Shown: positions 53,597 through 62,530, counted from the first letter of the stretch. The stretch is 64,000 nt of DNA from Natronococcus sp. CG52 (GCF_023913515.1 NZ_CP099391.1:62001-126000); one strand, 5' to 3'. A program made the numbers and translations. The notes: generated by a model from the sequence alone, not told the origin.

Positions 53597-53901
53597 GAAC
53601 GAACTTTTTTACTCTCGGATCAGCCTCCGGCCGACCGCGTGGCGGCGAAGCCGCCACGGACTCGGTTGCGGGCTAACGGCCCGCAACCCGCTCGAGCAAA
53701 AACTTCGATGAAAAACGCCGGGAGAGCTTGCTCTCCCGAGCTCTCGTCCGCTCCTCCGGAACTCACGAGAAACGCCGAGCGCGCCATCGGCGCGCTCGGT
53801 ACTTCCGTGGACCGCTGACAGCAGTGAGGTCCGGCGATGTACAAAGCGCTTGCTACGGGCTATTCACGGTCTGGAGTCTCCGTCGGCGAAAGAGTACCCG
53901 T
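53597..53901. repeat. Second array of perfect hairpins in a convergent gap
   Basis: No gene. Four perfect stem-loops follow the DUF5789-like stop: 53638-53658 (9 bp, loop GAA), 53664-53688 (10 bp, loop TAACG), 53719-53738 (8 bp, loop CTTG) and 53775-53799 (11 bp, loop ATC). AAAACTTCGATGAAAAACGCCG joins the second and third (in two halves) and GAAACGCCG recurs before the fourth. As with the array at 11.6 kb, both flanking genes point inward, so it could terminate transcription from both sides; the extra stems exceed what a terminator needs. Confidence 0.75.
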
Positions 53902-54909
53902 TCAGTCGACGAACTCGAGTTCGTCGTCCAACTCGAGCGGCACCGAACCCTTCGTGTAGCCCTCGATCCGTCCGTCCGGTCGGGCGCGGTAGACGACCGC
54001 GGGGCGGTGGCGGACGTCGGGCTGTTCGCCGCGAACGGCGTTCCAGGCGTCGTCGCGGAAGCTCGAGCAGTCGACGAACAGCACGGCGCCGCCGCCGTGT
54101 TCGGCGAGCTGGCCGTTGGTCTTCGTCTCCGCAGTGTCTCGGACCGCGGCGACCGGACCCGCCGCGGCGCGATTCGCCGGCGGCTGGGGTCGCGTCACTT
54201 CGACGAGCACGTTCGTCTCGTCGTCTTCGGCCCGGTAGTCGAGCGAGTGACCGGTCGTCACCTCGATCTCGGGCGTGACCTCGTAGCCGGCGTCGGTGAG
54301 GAGCTTCGCGGCGATGAACTCACCCATCGCGGCGCTCATGCGCACGCGGTCGACGTGGTCGCTGGTACCGAGTTTTCCGGCCATGGTCGGCCGGTACTCG
54401 TCGAACACGCCCGTCTCGAGAAAGGCCTCGAAGTAACGCGTCGCCTCTCGACGACCGGCGTCGGGGAAGCCGGCCGCGTGCTCGCGGAAGAACGCGCGCG
54501 TCGACTCGCGGCCGTCCTTGGACATGAAGACGGGGAGGAAGAACCACGAGAGGTGCGGGTAGTCGGCGAGCCAGGGATCCTCCTCGTGGAGCGTTGCGAG
54601 GAGCTCTCGCTGTGCCCATCGGGTGATATGGTAGGGAACTTCCTCCCAGCCGAACTTGTCGGTTCGCCACAGCGACGAGGGCGTTTCCGTGTTTCCTAAC
54701 CAGTAGGCCTCGTCGTCGTTGCGGGCGAAGAGCGCGATATCGCCGTTCTGCATCTCGAAGCGGTGCGTCTCCCAGTCGGCGCCGATCTCGAACCGCGGTG
54801 TAACGGCTCGAGCCCCGATATTCGACCGGAGCGGTTGCAAAATCTTCTGTCGAACTCGTTGCTCGCTCCAGTGTTCTGGCGAGTAACGAAAGCGAAGCGG
54901 CCGTGCCAC
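53902..54909 (-). CDS. DUF5784-like protein, nuclease-fold C-terminus
   Basis: 335 residues from GTG at 54909 (VARPLRFRYSPEHWSEQRV...); an ATG 9 codons upstream is possible. From memory this is haloarchaeal DUF5784. The C-terminal part (about 195-300) has a PD-(D/E)xK-like arrangement: AAKLLTDAGYEVTPEIEVTTGHSLDYRAED, then ETNVLVEVTRPQPP with the acidic/VEV strand, then ETKTNGQLAEHGG...VLFVDCSSF. This is a possible metal-dependent nuclease fold, not proved. The N-terminal ~180 residues are unique to the family. Confidence 0.75.
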   Translation of the reverse strand: MARPLRFRYSPEHWSEQRVRQKILQPLRSNIGARAVTPRFEIGADWETHRFEMQNGDIALFARNDDEAYWLGNTETPSSLWRTDKFGWEEVPYHITRWAQRELLATLHEEDPWLADYPHLSWFFLPVFMSKDGRESTRAFFREHAAGFPDAGRREATRYFEAFLETGVFDEYRPTMAGKLGTSDHVDRVRMSAAMGEFIAAKLLTDAGYEVTPEIEVTTGHSLDYRAEDDETNVLVEVTRPQPPANRAAAGPVAAVRDTAETKTNGQLAEHGGGAVLFVDCSSFRDDAWNAVRGEQPDVRHRPAVVYRARPDGRIEGYTKGSVPLELDDELEFVD

Positions 54910-55090
54910 GTCTGTCGGTACGGGGCGCGGGTGCATATACTGTTCGCTGTCTCGGTCAGCAGCCTTTCACCGAATCCGGTCGACGATCAGCCTCCCGTTT
55001 TCCGGCGATCGATTTCCCTTCAGCGGGATCCGCGGTGTGAGGGACCGTTACATTGATATGCGTCAGCTCCCTACTATGTGTGTACTTGCC

Positions 55091-55264
55091 ATGTCAATGG
55101 GTGCCTATGACGAAGACGAACACGAGCGGCGCGAAGCGCAAGCCTCACGGGTGGACGCCGATTTCGACGACGAGCGGACGATCTACCACGGGAAAGTGGA
55201 GTACGACTCGGGTGATTCTGCGGAGGAACTCCTGAGCAAGTTCGAGGAGATCAAATCGAACTAG
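55091..55264 (+). CDS. DUF5786-like small haloarchaeal protein, 57 aa
   Basis: 57 residues, very acidic: MSMGAYDEDEHERREAQAS, DADFDDERTIYHGKVEYDSG, then SAEELLSKFEEIKSN. Matches, from memory, the near-universal haloarchaeal family DUF5786. No known role. The start at 55091 (or MGAY at 55097) is preferred over the longer frame because the family begins MSMGAY. Confidence 0.82.
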   Translation: MSMGAYDEDEHERREAQASRVDADFDDERTIYHGKVEYDSGDSAEELLSKFEEIKSN

Positions 55265-55374
55265 CGGCGGTCGACCGATCACGATTCCGCTGTTATCGAA
55301 CGCCACTGGAGGAATACCGAGAGCGCTGCCTCTGCATCGCCGAGGAGGACGTGTCCGAGTAGCCCCGCGAGACA

Positions 55375-56346
55375 CTACTCGAGGGCGTCCCAGCCCGGCG
55401 TTTCCGGTGCGCCCCGCCGGTCTTCTACCGCCTTCGCGATCGAGGACGGGGGAACCGTTTCGTCCCCGTCAGCTCGACGCTGGTGCCACTCGTCGATCGC
55501 AGGGCCGACCCACTCGCCGTCCTCGACAGTCGCCGAGTCGCCAGCGGCCGCGCTATCTCCTCCTTCGAGCGTCTCGAGTGCGCGCTCGTAGTGGTGTGGC
55601 GAGGTCGCGAACGTACCCGGACTCGAGGCGGCGGCGACGGCGAGACACTCCGCGCGATCGGCCGGCGCGAGTTCGTCCCGTGCGAGTCGGCCGACGATCC
55701 CCTCGAGATCGTCGGGCCGGGGATGACAGAAGAGCTTCGCCCCGAGCGCCTGCGGGCCGAGCAACAGCCCCTCGGGGTCGTCGTGGCCGTCGTCGAGCAA
55801 GCGTTCGCCGCCGAACCGCGACTCGACGCGCTCGCACTCGGTTTCCTGCTCGAGCGCGAGGTTGTGCTCGGGGTAGGCGCCGCACTCGTCCGGGAAGCGG
55901 TCGCTCCCGTGGATCCGACACTGTAGCGTCGTCGGGTCGAGAAAGGCGCAGGTCGGCAGCCACACCGGCTCCTCGCGGTCGAACGGAGCGACGGGTTTCG
56001 GCGGCTTCCGAATCCCGACGAAGAAGACCGGGCGGCCGGCGACGGCGGCGACGTGGTGGCCGTCGATCTCGACGCCTTCGCGCTCGTCCTCGACCCGCCA
56101 GAATCGCGGCGTCAGCGCCGCGCCCGCGCCGCGCTCGAGGAAGGTCCGCACCTCGTCGCGGGTGAGCGCGACGAAGTTGTAGCTGCCGCCGAGCGGGACG
56201 CGACCGGATGCCACTCGTTCGTTCTTTCCGTCGATCGATGCGGATCGGGCGGCTCCGCGCCCGCTCACGTCGCGTCCGGCGTCGGACTCGAGCAGCGGCC
56301 GCCAGTCGAGGCAACAACCGGCACAGCCCTGACAGTTCACCTCCAT
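55375..56346 (-). CDS. YkgJ-type cysteine-cluster protein
   Basis: 323 residues from the ATG at 56346. N-terminus MEVNCQGCAGCCLDWRPLL has the CxxCxxCC cluster of YkgJ proteins, later completed by CAFLDPTTLQCRIHGSDRFPDECGAYPE (about 135-165), a second set of Cys residues. The family probably binds zinc or an iron-sulfur cluster; function unknown. The C-terminal third is less conserved. Convergent with DUF5786; divergent from DUF7561. Confidence 0.85.
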   Translation of the reverse strand: MEVNCQGCAGCCLDWRPLLESDAGRDVSGRGAARSASIDGKNERVASGRVPLGGSYNFVALTRDEVRTFLERGAGAALTPRFWRVEDEREGVEIDGHHVAAVAGRPVFFVGIRKPPKPVAPFDREEPVWLPTCAFLDPTTLQCRIHGSDRFPDECGAYPEHNLALEQETECERVESRFGGERLLDDGHDDPEGLLLGPQALGAKLFCHPRPDDLEGIVGRLARDELAPADRAECLAVAAASSPGTFATSPHHYERALETLEGGDSAAAGDSATVEDGEWVGPAIDEWHQRRADGDETVPPSSIAKAVEDRRGAPETPGWDALE

Positions 56347-56426
56347 GGGAGGGGGTATCACGCTGGACCGTATAACGACTGGGTCACGGGGGAACGACTT
56401 TCAGCGCTCGGAACCGATACTCGGGT

Positions 56427-56672
56427 ATGGCACGGGACTCCTGTAACGGCTGCGGGCGACCGGTTACGGTCGCCGGCGGCATCGCGAACCTCTGGGCGTT
56501 CGGCGAGGACGCCGGCAGCGGGGGGTCCGCGATGCTGCTCGAGTTCGAGGACGGGTCGGATCACCTGCTGTGTTATCCCTGCATCGCGGCCCTTCCGGAC
56601 GAACCGACCGCTGCGGACGTCGCGCGACTGGAACAGGTCGACGGGGAAACGTCGCGACTCGGACCTGCGTAA
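56427..56672 (+). CDS. DUF7561-like zinc protein, 81 aa
   Basis: 81 residues: CNGCGRPVTVAGGIANLW near the start and HLLCYPCIAALPD in the middle make a four-Cys zinc site. Matches, from memory, the haloarchaeal DUF7561 family. Divergent from the YkgJ gene. Function unknown. Confidence 0.8.
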   Translation: MARDSCNGCGRPVTVAGGIANLWAFGEDAGSGGSAMLLEFEDGSDHLLCYPCIAALPDEPTAADVARLEQVDGETSRLGPA

Positions 56673-57052
56673 AAACAGTGTCGGAGAGACAGGGGAAGTT
56701 GCGTGAAAGCGTGTGACACACCACTGACACCACGTTTGCAACCACGGTGGGACGACACTGTGAGCGGAAGGGGTGGGATTTGAACGCCACGAGGCACGAA
56801 GGCCGCCGCGGGCCGAGGGCACCGCGGTGCTCTACCGCTGAGCGACCCTTCCGCACTCGAATCCGACGGGAGATTCCGTATTTGTAATCGACCAGCTACC
56901 CGGCCGTATCCCCCTCCTACGTCCCGATAGGCGGTGGTTTCTCGGGCTCGAGCGGACCTCGAGCCGGGTCGAGAGCGGTGCGTTCGAGTCACCGCTGCAC
57001 GGTGCGAAACGGTTCGCAGCCTTTAGGACGCGGCCGGTCCGTGCATCGAACG
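56673..57052. other. Intergenic region holding a tRNA-like element
   Basis: 380 bases between two rightward genes. It contains the leftward tRNA-like element at 56765-56852; the rest shows no gene or clear promoter. Confidence 0.6.
56765..56852 (-). tRNA. tRNA-like gene of unresolved identity, possibly decayed
   Basis: On the minus strand: acceptor stem GGAAGGG pairs perfectly with CCCTTCC; U8-type T then D-arm GCTC-AGCGGTA-GAGC, and TTCAAATC as in a T-loop. But the rest is abnormal. The anticodon arm is CCGCG...CGCGG around a 12-base loop instead of 7, an extra 15-base arm (GGC-CTTCGT-GCC) sits before the T-arm, and the T-stem GTGG/CCAC carries one extra C. The 12-base segment can fold further into a hairpin. 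No anticodon is certain (GCC or CGG are possible after a T). It may be a pseudogene, an unusual tRNA, or a tRNA-derived ncRNA. Confidence 0.5.
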
Positions 57053-58897
57053 GTGAACCCCGAGCGGATCTTCGAGTCCTTCCCCGCGCCGAGCTACCGC
57101 GGGACCCAGGAGCAGGCCCTCCGCGACATCCGCGACGCGTTCGCGACCGGCAACGATGTCGTGTTAGTGCGCGCGCCCACGGGCAGCGGAAAGTCCCTGC
57201 TCGCGCGGGCCGTCGCCGGCTGTGCGCGGACGGTCGACGAGGCGGAGCCGAGCGAGGCCGCCGGGGCCTACTACACGACGCCGCAGGTCTCGCAGTTGGA
57301 CGACGTCGCGTCGGACGATCTGCTCGCCGATCTGAACGTCATCCGCGGGAAGTCGAACTACAGCTGCATCCTGCCGGACGAACGGAACACGCCGGTCAAC
57401 CAGGCGCCCTGCGTCCGCGAGCGGGGGTACGACTGTTCGGTCAAGCATCGCTGTCCGTACTTCTCCGACCGTGCCATCGCGTCGAACCGATCGATCGCGG
57501 CGATGACGCTCGCCTACTTCATGCAGACCGCCGGCAGCGAGGTCTTTCGCCAGCGGGACGTCGTCGTCATCGACGAGGCCCACGGTCTCGCCGAGTGGGC
57601 CGAGATGTACGCGACCATCCAGCTCGGCCCCCGAACGGTGCCGTTCTGGGACGACCTTCGCGTTCCCGAGCTCGACGGCCTGGACCGGGCGGCGCGCTAC
57701 GCCGAGAACGTCGCGCAGATCTGCACCCGCCGGAAGGACGAACTGCTCTCACAGGAGTCGCTCACGCCCCGCGAGGTCCGCGAGCGCGACCGCCTGCAGG
57801 AGCTGATCGGCGAACTCGACTGGTTCGTCTCCGATTACCGGGATCCCCAGAGCGCGACGACGTGGCTGGTCGACCAGTCCGAACCGCGCTCCGGCGAAAG
57901 CGACGGCGACGCCGATGCTGATGCCGATGCGGACGACGAGCCCCAGGGTGGGCCGCTCACGATCAAGCCGATGGACCCGGAACGGTACCTCAGACACACC
58001 GTCTGGGATCGCGGCAACAAGTTCGCGCTGCTCTCGGCGACGATTCTCAACAAGGACGCGTTCTGCCGGCAGGTGGGGCTCGACCCCGCGAAGGTCGCGC
58101 TAGTCGACGTCGAACACACCTTCCCGGTCGAAAACCGCCCGCTGTACGACGTTACGCAGGGGAAGATGACCTACGAGCAGCGCGACGAGACGACGCCGAA
58201 GATCGCCCGGACGATCGTTCGGCTCATGCAGAAACACCCCGACGAGAAGGGGCTGGTTCACGCTCACTCCTACGACATCCAGGAGCGTCTCGCCGACCTC
58301 CTCCGGGACTTCGGCGTCGGGGACCGTATTCGAATCCACGACCGCGACGGCCGCGACGCCGCCCTCGAGGAGTGGAAAGCCAGCGACGGCTCCGACGTCT
58401 TTCTCTCCGTGAAGATGGAGGAGGCGCTCGATCTCAAGGGCGAACTCTGTCGCTGGCAGGTGCTCTGCAAGGCCCCCTTCCTCAACACCGGCGACTCGCG
58501 CGTCGCCCACCGCCTCGAGGACGGCCAGTGGGCGTGGTACTACCGGACCGCCCTGCGAACCGTGATCCAGGCCTGCGGTCGAGTCGTCCGCGCGCCGGAC
58601 GACTACGGCGCCACGTACCTGGCGGATTCGAGTCTCGTCGATCTGTTCGACCGCGCTCGGACGGATACGCCGGACTGGTTCGCGGCCCAGGTCGATCGAA
58701 TGGGTCGGCCGGAACTGCCGGCGTTCGATCCGGGGGCGGCGCTCGGAAACTCGGCGGCGGAGACTCCAGGATCGACGGCGGCAGCGGAGAGCGATCGAGG
58801 CGACGACCGCGACGGCCCCCGCTCCCGGCGACGGAGTCGATCCGGCCGCTCGTCTCGCTCGAGTCCGCTGGCGGACGTCTGGGAGACGGACGGCTGA
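57053..58897 (+). CDS. XPD/DinG-type iron-sulfur helicase
   Basis: Superfamily 2 DNA helicase, 614 residues from GTG at 57053 (family begins NPERIFESFPAP). Q-motif-like N-terminus, Walker A VRAPTGSGKSLL (about 39-50), and a four-Cys cluster SCILPDER...PCVRERGYDCSVKHRCPYF (about 104-143), as in XPD/DinG 4Fe-4S domains; DEAH box VIDEAHGLAEW (about 172-182); later LLSATILN and motif VI VIQACGRVVRAPDD. A short Asp-rich linker (about 285-300) and Ser/Arg-rich tail. All motor residues and the four cysteines are present. Role in repair or fork maintenance. Confidence 0.92.
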   Translation: MNPERIFESFPAPSYRGTQEQALRDIRDAFATGNDVVLVRAPTGSGKSLLARAVAGCARTVDEAEPSEAAGAYYTTPQVSQLDDVASDDLLADLNVIRGKSNYSCILPDERNTPVNQAPCVRERGYDCSVKHRCPYFSDRAIASNRSIAAMTLAYFMQTAGSEVFRQRDVVVIDEAHGLAEWAEMYATIQLGPRTVPFWDDLRVPELDGLDRAARYAENVAQICTRRKDELLSQESLTPREVRERDRLQELIGELDWFVSDYRDPQSATTWLVDQSEPRSGESDGDADADADADDEPQGGPLTIKPMDPERYLRHTVWDRGNKFALLSATILNKDAFCRQVGLDPAKVALVDVEHTFPVENRPLYDVTQGKMTYEQRDETTPKIARTIVRLMQKHPDEKGLVHAHSYDIQERLADLLRDFGVGDRIRIHDRDGRDAALEEWKASDGSDVFLSVKMEEALDLKGELCRWQVLCKAPFLNTGDSRVAHRLEDGQWAWYYRTALRTVIQACGRVVRAPDDYGATYLADSSLVDLFDRARTDTPDWFAAQVDRMGRPELPAFDPGAALGNSAAETPGSTAAAESDRGDDRDGPRSRRRSRSGRSSRSSPLADVWETDG

Positions 58898-59150
58898 GGA
58901 TCTCGAGGCTGGTATCCGACACAGGCAGAAGGATCGGGGAGCGTCTCTCTCGCCAAACGCAGTTATCAGCACACGCAACGATGGGGTCAATAGACAGGAG
59001 GGACTCGGCGTCCGTGGATCCTCGGTGACATTCCGACACCCTCTGACCTACCGAAGCCGATCAGTTCGTACGTTCAGCGGGCGAAGATCCACAGAACAGA
59101 ACGAGAAACGAACGTAGGATGTGCACCCGATAACGAGGTGACGACCGGCG

Positions 59151-59957
59151 TCAGCCCGACTTCGGAACCGCATCGGCAGTGACCCGCCGCGCATCTTCAC
59201 GGTGCTCCCGGTATCGATCGGCCGCCCACGCTCGGAGCCGGTCGTTCCCGCTCTCGAGGATCGCGACGAGCTGTCTCCCCTCGCCGTACGCGCCGAGAAA
59301 GACCGCCGAGTCGATGAGCGTGAGCCCGACCGACGGACTTTCGCGTGCGACGTACAGCTCGTAGTTCGGAAGCGAGACCGACGCTCGAAGCGCGTCCGGA
59401 TAGCGGTCGGCGACGGCACAGTAGGTCGACTCGTCGATGACGAGTTCGGTCGGCGTCCCCCGCTCGATGACCGGCGCGTGGACGCCGATGAATTGGCGAC
59501 TGATGACCGGCGCTACGCCGCGAAGGCGCTCGGGATCGGCGGCCTCGAGCCGATCGGCGTACCACTCCAGCGGCTGGTGCGGGTTCGATTCCGTCACGGT
59601 CGACAGCTCCGCCGTCCGGAACCACTCGATCTCGAGGTCGTCGACGGTCGCGTCGACGCGGGCGAGAAACGGCTCGACGCGATCCAGGGTCCGAAACTCC
59701 GTCTGGGCGTTCCGGTAGGACTCGAGCGCGAGCGCGCCGACGGCGGTGGCGGCGTACCCTCCGTCGACGCGCTCGACCCAGTTTCGATCGACCAGGTCGG
59801 TCAGCGTCCGGTGGACGGTCGTCCGGGAGACGTCGGTCGCGTCGACGAGGGCCGCAGGGCTGGTCGCCTCGTCGCACACCTGCTCGAGAACGGCGACGCG
59901 GGTCGGGGATCCCGAGAGGTAGCGGATACCGCGCTCCGGCTCCGGAACGTCTGTCAT
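59151..59957 (-). CDS. Winged-helix transcriptional regulator (FilR1-like sensor)
   Basis: 268 residues from the ATG at 59957. N-terminal winged helix: GIRYLSGSPTRVAVLEQVCDEATSPAALVDATDVSRTTVHRTLTDLVDRNWVERV (about 8-62). The C-terminal ~180 residues match the methanogenesis-regulator FilR1 middle domain architecture common in haloarchaeal regulators (QFIGVHAPVIERGTPTELVIDESTYCAV and SPSVGLTLIDSAVFLGAYGEGRQLVAILES). Ligand and target unknown. Single gene. Confidence 0.85.
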   Translation of the reverse strand: MTDVPEPERGIRYLSGSPTRVAVLEQVCDEATSPAALVDATDVSRTTVHRTLTDLVDRNWVERVDGGYAATAVGALALESYRNAQTEFRTLDRVEPFLARVDATVDDLEIEWFRTAELSTVTESNPHQPLEWYADRLEAADPERLRGVAPVISRQFIGVHAPVIERGTPTELVIDESTYCAVADRYPDALRASVSLPNYELYVARESPSVGLTLIDSAVFLGAYGEGRQLVAILESGNDRLRAWAADRYREHREDARRVTADAVPKSG

Positions 59958-60064
59958 CGAACTGTCCGTTTCGGGCAACCGAAGTAAATCGTTTCGTTTG
60001 TCCTGCGGCCGGATACAAGACCGATCTTGCGGGCTATTCGTCGGGCCCCGTTTCGTCGCGCAAA

Positions 60065-60151
60065 TCAGAGAATCTGCATCGCGCCCCAGGCGACCATCGA
60101 TGTTACCATGAGAAACGCGAAGAGAACCGCGATGATCTGGTTCTTGTCCAT
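60065..60151 (-). CDS. 28-residue single-helix membrane microprotein
   Basis: ATG at 60151: MDKNQIIAVLFAFLMVTSMV then AWGAMQIL and stop. One clear transmembrane helix after a short charged head. Similar tiny proteins are recurrent in haloarchaea, from memory. An ATG ten codons upstream (60181) is an alternative start. It lies in the 240-base gap between two real genes on the same strand. Confidence 0.6.
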   Translation of the reverse strand: MDKNQIIAVLFAFLMVTSMVAWGAMQIL

Positions 60152-60204
60152 GCGCGGAACCACTCGCTCCGAAAGCATGAATGTCACGACCGCTTCACGA
60201 CCGG

Positions 60205-61401
60205 CTACCCGAACCGGGCATCGACGACGACGTGTGCCACGCCCGCGCTGTGACTCTTGACGCGGCGACGGTCGCGGATCTCGAGGTCGCGTCCGACTGC
60301 GTCGGCCGCCGTCTCGAGGCGCTCGAGCGGACGCTCCCACAGCCGCGACTCCGGCGTCGCCTCGTGGTAGTGAACCACGCCGCCGGGATCGAGCGCCTCG
60401 AGCGCGTCGTCGAGGAACTCGTGGGCCTCGTCGGTTCTGGTGCCGGTCCCGCGGTCGGCGTCACGACCGTCGGAGCGGCCGTAGTAGCCCATGACTACCC
60501 GGTCGACCGACAGATCGCTCGCGAGTTCTCGACAGTCGGTCATGTAGGCGTCGACGCGATCGCCGACGTCGTTCAACACGGCGTTCTCGAGCAGGTAGCG
60601 GAACGCGGTCGGGTTCAGTTCGGTCGCCGTCACCCGCGCGCCGGTGCGGGCCATCGGGAGGGTGAAGTAGCCGATCCCGGCGAACATGTCGAACACGCGC
60701 TCGTCGGCCGCGACCAGGTCCCCCATCCGCGCCCGTTCGGCCTGGTTACCCGGCGAGAACATGACCGTCGCGGGATCGAGACCGTACCGCGTCCCGTGTT
60801 CCGTGTGGATCGTCTCGGTATCGCTCTCGCCCGCGAGCAGTCGCGTCCGCGGTTCGCGGTAGGTGCCCGCTTCGCCGTCGTTCGCGATCCCCTCGTCGGC
60901 CAGCACGCTCGCGGCGTCGCCGTGTAACTCGAGCAGCGCCTCGGCGAGCGCCCGCTCGTCCGGGCAGTCCTCGGGAACCCTCACGAGTACGACCGAGCCG
61001 ATCACGGCCCACGAACCCGGCGCTGATTCGAGGGCCGCGTCGCTCCAGCCCCGCTCGGCGAGCAGGTCCTCGAGGTCGCGGGTTCGCGGCTCGGGATCGA
61101 CCTGCCTGACGACCTCGAGCACCGCCGTCTCCGTCGGCGGTTCGGTCACCGGGAGGGCAACCCTGCCGGGACCGTCCTCACGGGTTTTCGACCCGTTCGC
61201 ACGGTCCGAGGGCTTCGCTCCGCTTCGCCCTCGCGCCTCGCGGACGCGTCTCGAGTCGTCGTAGACGCCCTCGGCCCGGAGGGACTCGATGGCCGTCTCC
61301 GTCCTGAGCTTCTCGACGACGGCGGCGAGCGGCGCGTCGGATCGCTCGAGGACGTCGTCGACGGCTGTACCGGACTCGTCCTCGTCCCTGCCGTCACTCA
61401 T
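60205..61401 (-). CDS. taw2: Taw2-like tRNA(Phe) wyosine-pathway aminocarboxypropyltransferase
   Basis: SAM-dependent enzyme of the Trm5/TYW2 group. 398 residues; N-terminal region unconserved to about 100, then the Trm5-like D2 domain and Rossmann core: MFSPGNQAERARMGDLV, VFDMFAGIGYFTLPMARTGARVTATELNP (about 240-268), then DRVVMGYYGRSD. Trm5 methyltransferases have NLP(P) at that last site; MGYY instead of NLP, with the following VHYHEATPE, is the mark of Taw2/TYW2, which adds the aminocarboxypropyl group to yield yW-86. A start of 61401 overlaps the nmd3 end by 8 bases, so the two are coupled. Confidence 0.78.
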   Translation of the reverse strand: MSDGRDEDESGTAVDDVLERSDAPLAAVVEKLRTETAIESLRAEGVYDDSRRVREARGRSGAKPSDRANGSKTREDGPGRVALPVTEPPTETAVLEVVRQVDPEPRTRDLEDLLAERGWSDAALESAPGSWAVIGSVVLVRVPEDCPDERALAEALLELHGDAASVLADEGIANDGEAGTYREPRTRLLAGESDTETIHTEHGTRYGLDPATVMFSPGNQAERARMGDLVAADERVFDMFAGIGYFTLPMARTGARVTATELNPTAFRYLLENAVLNDVGDRVDAYMTDCRELASDLSVDRVVMGYYGRSDGRDADRGTGTRTDEAHEFLDDALEALDPGGVVHYHEATPESRLWERPLERLETAADAVGRDLEIRDRRRVKSHSAGVAHVVVDARFG

Positions 61402-62530
61402 CGTCGTCGGGAAGGATGTGGACGCCGGCGCGGCTCTTCAGGACGGGCACCGTCTCGGCGTCGGGATCGAAGTACTCCGGTCGGGCGACGGTCTTGGCCT
61501 GGTAGGTCTCGGGATCGAGCACCTGGACGGCGTTCTCGTCCTCGACGGTGACGACCGTCGTCTCGACGGCGTCCTCGCGCTCGCCGAGTCTGTGGGCGTC
61601 GGGGGCGTTACCTTCCTCGTAGCTCGCTTCGTAGCGCTCGCCGGTCGTCAGCCGGGTTCCCTTCAGGTTGCCGCGGGCGCTCCGAACGAGCACGGGGCCG
61701 CCCTCGTCGTCCTCGAGGTCGATGACGTCCCCCGGAATGTACGGCGGGAGGCGGACGGCGAAGGTCACCCGGTAGACTTCGTTGCCGTCCTCGTCCTCGG
61801 TGACGAGGGTCTCGGCGTCGTTGACGCTCCCGCCGAACTCCTCGATCATCTTGTTCGATATCTTCTTGCCGATCTTGTTGGTCGAGATCTTGATGTTCAG
61901 CCCGTCGGGCGTCTCGTTCATTTCGGTGACGAAGGCGTTGCGATCGCCGGTCGCTTCCATCTCGGCGACGACCGTGTTCGCGATCTCCTTCGCTCGTTCG
62001 ATCTCTTCGCTCGTGGGTGTCCGGTCCTCGGCGCGGATCTGGACGATGCTGGCGTAGTAGTCGCCGGCGATCCGACCGCAGCGGGTGCAGGTCTGACGGG
62101 CGATCTTGACCGGCACCATCACCTGCTCTTCGACCGGGGTCCCGCGGACGATCCCCGTAAAGTAACAGTGCATCCGAATCGAGTTCTCGTCGATCTGCTC
62201 CGGTTCGACCTGCCAGGCGACGTCCTCGACGTCGACGTGGACGGCGAGCGCCTCGCTTACTTCGTCGATAGCGATATCGGTGTAATCCTCCGCGCCGACG
62301 TCGATCCATCGGTTGCCGCGGTGAACGGCGCCACACCGAGCACAGACGCGAACGTCGATTCGCTCCGGCGCGTCGACGAAGTCGAAATCGTCGAAGTAAC
62401 AGCTGTCACAGAGTTCGACCTCCGTCCCGGGTCGGAGCGGATCGGGGACCTGCTCGCCGTCCGCGTCGCTCGCCGATCGGTCAGGTACCGGATCCCCGCA
62501 CCGGGGACAGAACGCACGCGACTCACTCAT
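61394..62530 (-). CDS. NMD3 family ribosome-associated protein
   Basis: 378 residues from the ATG at 62530. N-terminal zinc ribbons CPRCGDPV...CDSCYFDDF...CARCGAVHRGNRW (about 8-75) and a third pair CTRCGRIAGDYYASI (about 160-174), then the NMD3 core INIKISTNKIGKKISNKMIEEFGG-type and an OB/SH3-like C-terminal part. In eukaryotes NMD3 escorts 60S export; in archaea it is thought to be a ribosome-assembly factor. Overlaps the taw2 gene; translation-related pair. Confidence 0.93.
   Translation of the reverse strand: MSESRAFCPRCGDPVPDRSASDADGEQVPDPLRPGTEVELCDSCYFDDFDFVDAPERIDVRVCARCGAVHRGNRWIDVGAEDYTDIAIDEVSEALAVHVDVEDVAWQVEPEQIDENSIRMHCYFTGIVRGTPVEEQVMVPVKIARQTCTRCGRIAGDYYASIVQIRAEDRTPTSEEIERAKEIANTVVAEMEATGDRNAFVTEMNETPDGLNIKISTNKIGKKISNKMIEEFGGSVNDAETLVTEDEDGNEVYRVTFAVRLPPYIPGDVIDLEDDEGGPVLVRSARGNLKGTRLTTGERYEASYEEGNAPDAHRLGEREDAVETTVVTVEDENAVQVLDPETYQAKTVARPEYFDPDAETVPVLKSRAGVHILPDDDE

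Noticed and set aside
56765-56852. Selenocysteine tRNA
   Set aside because: The acceptor could be extended to 9 bp, but no TCA anticodon is present, the D-arm is short, and haloarchaea are not known to use selenocysteine.
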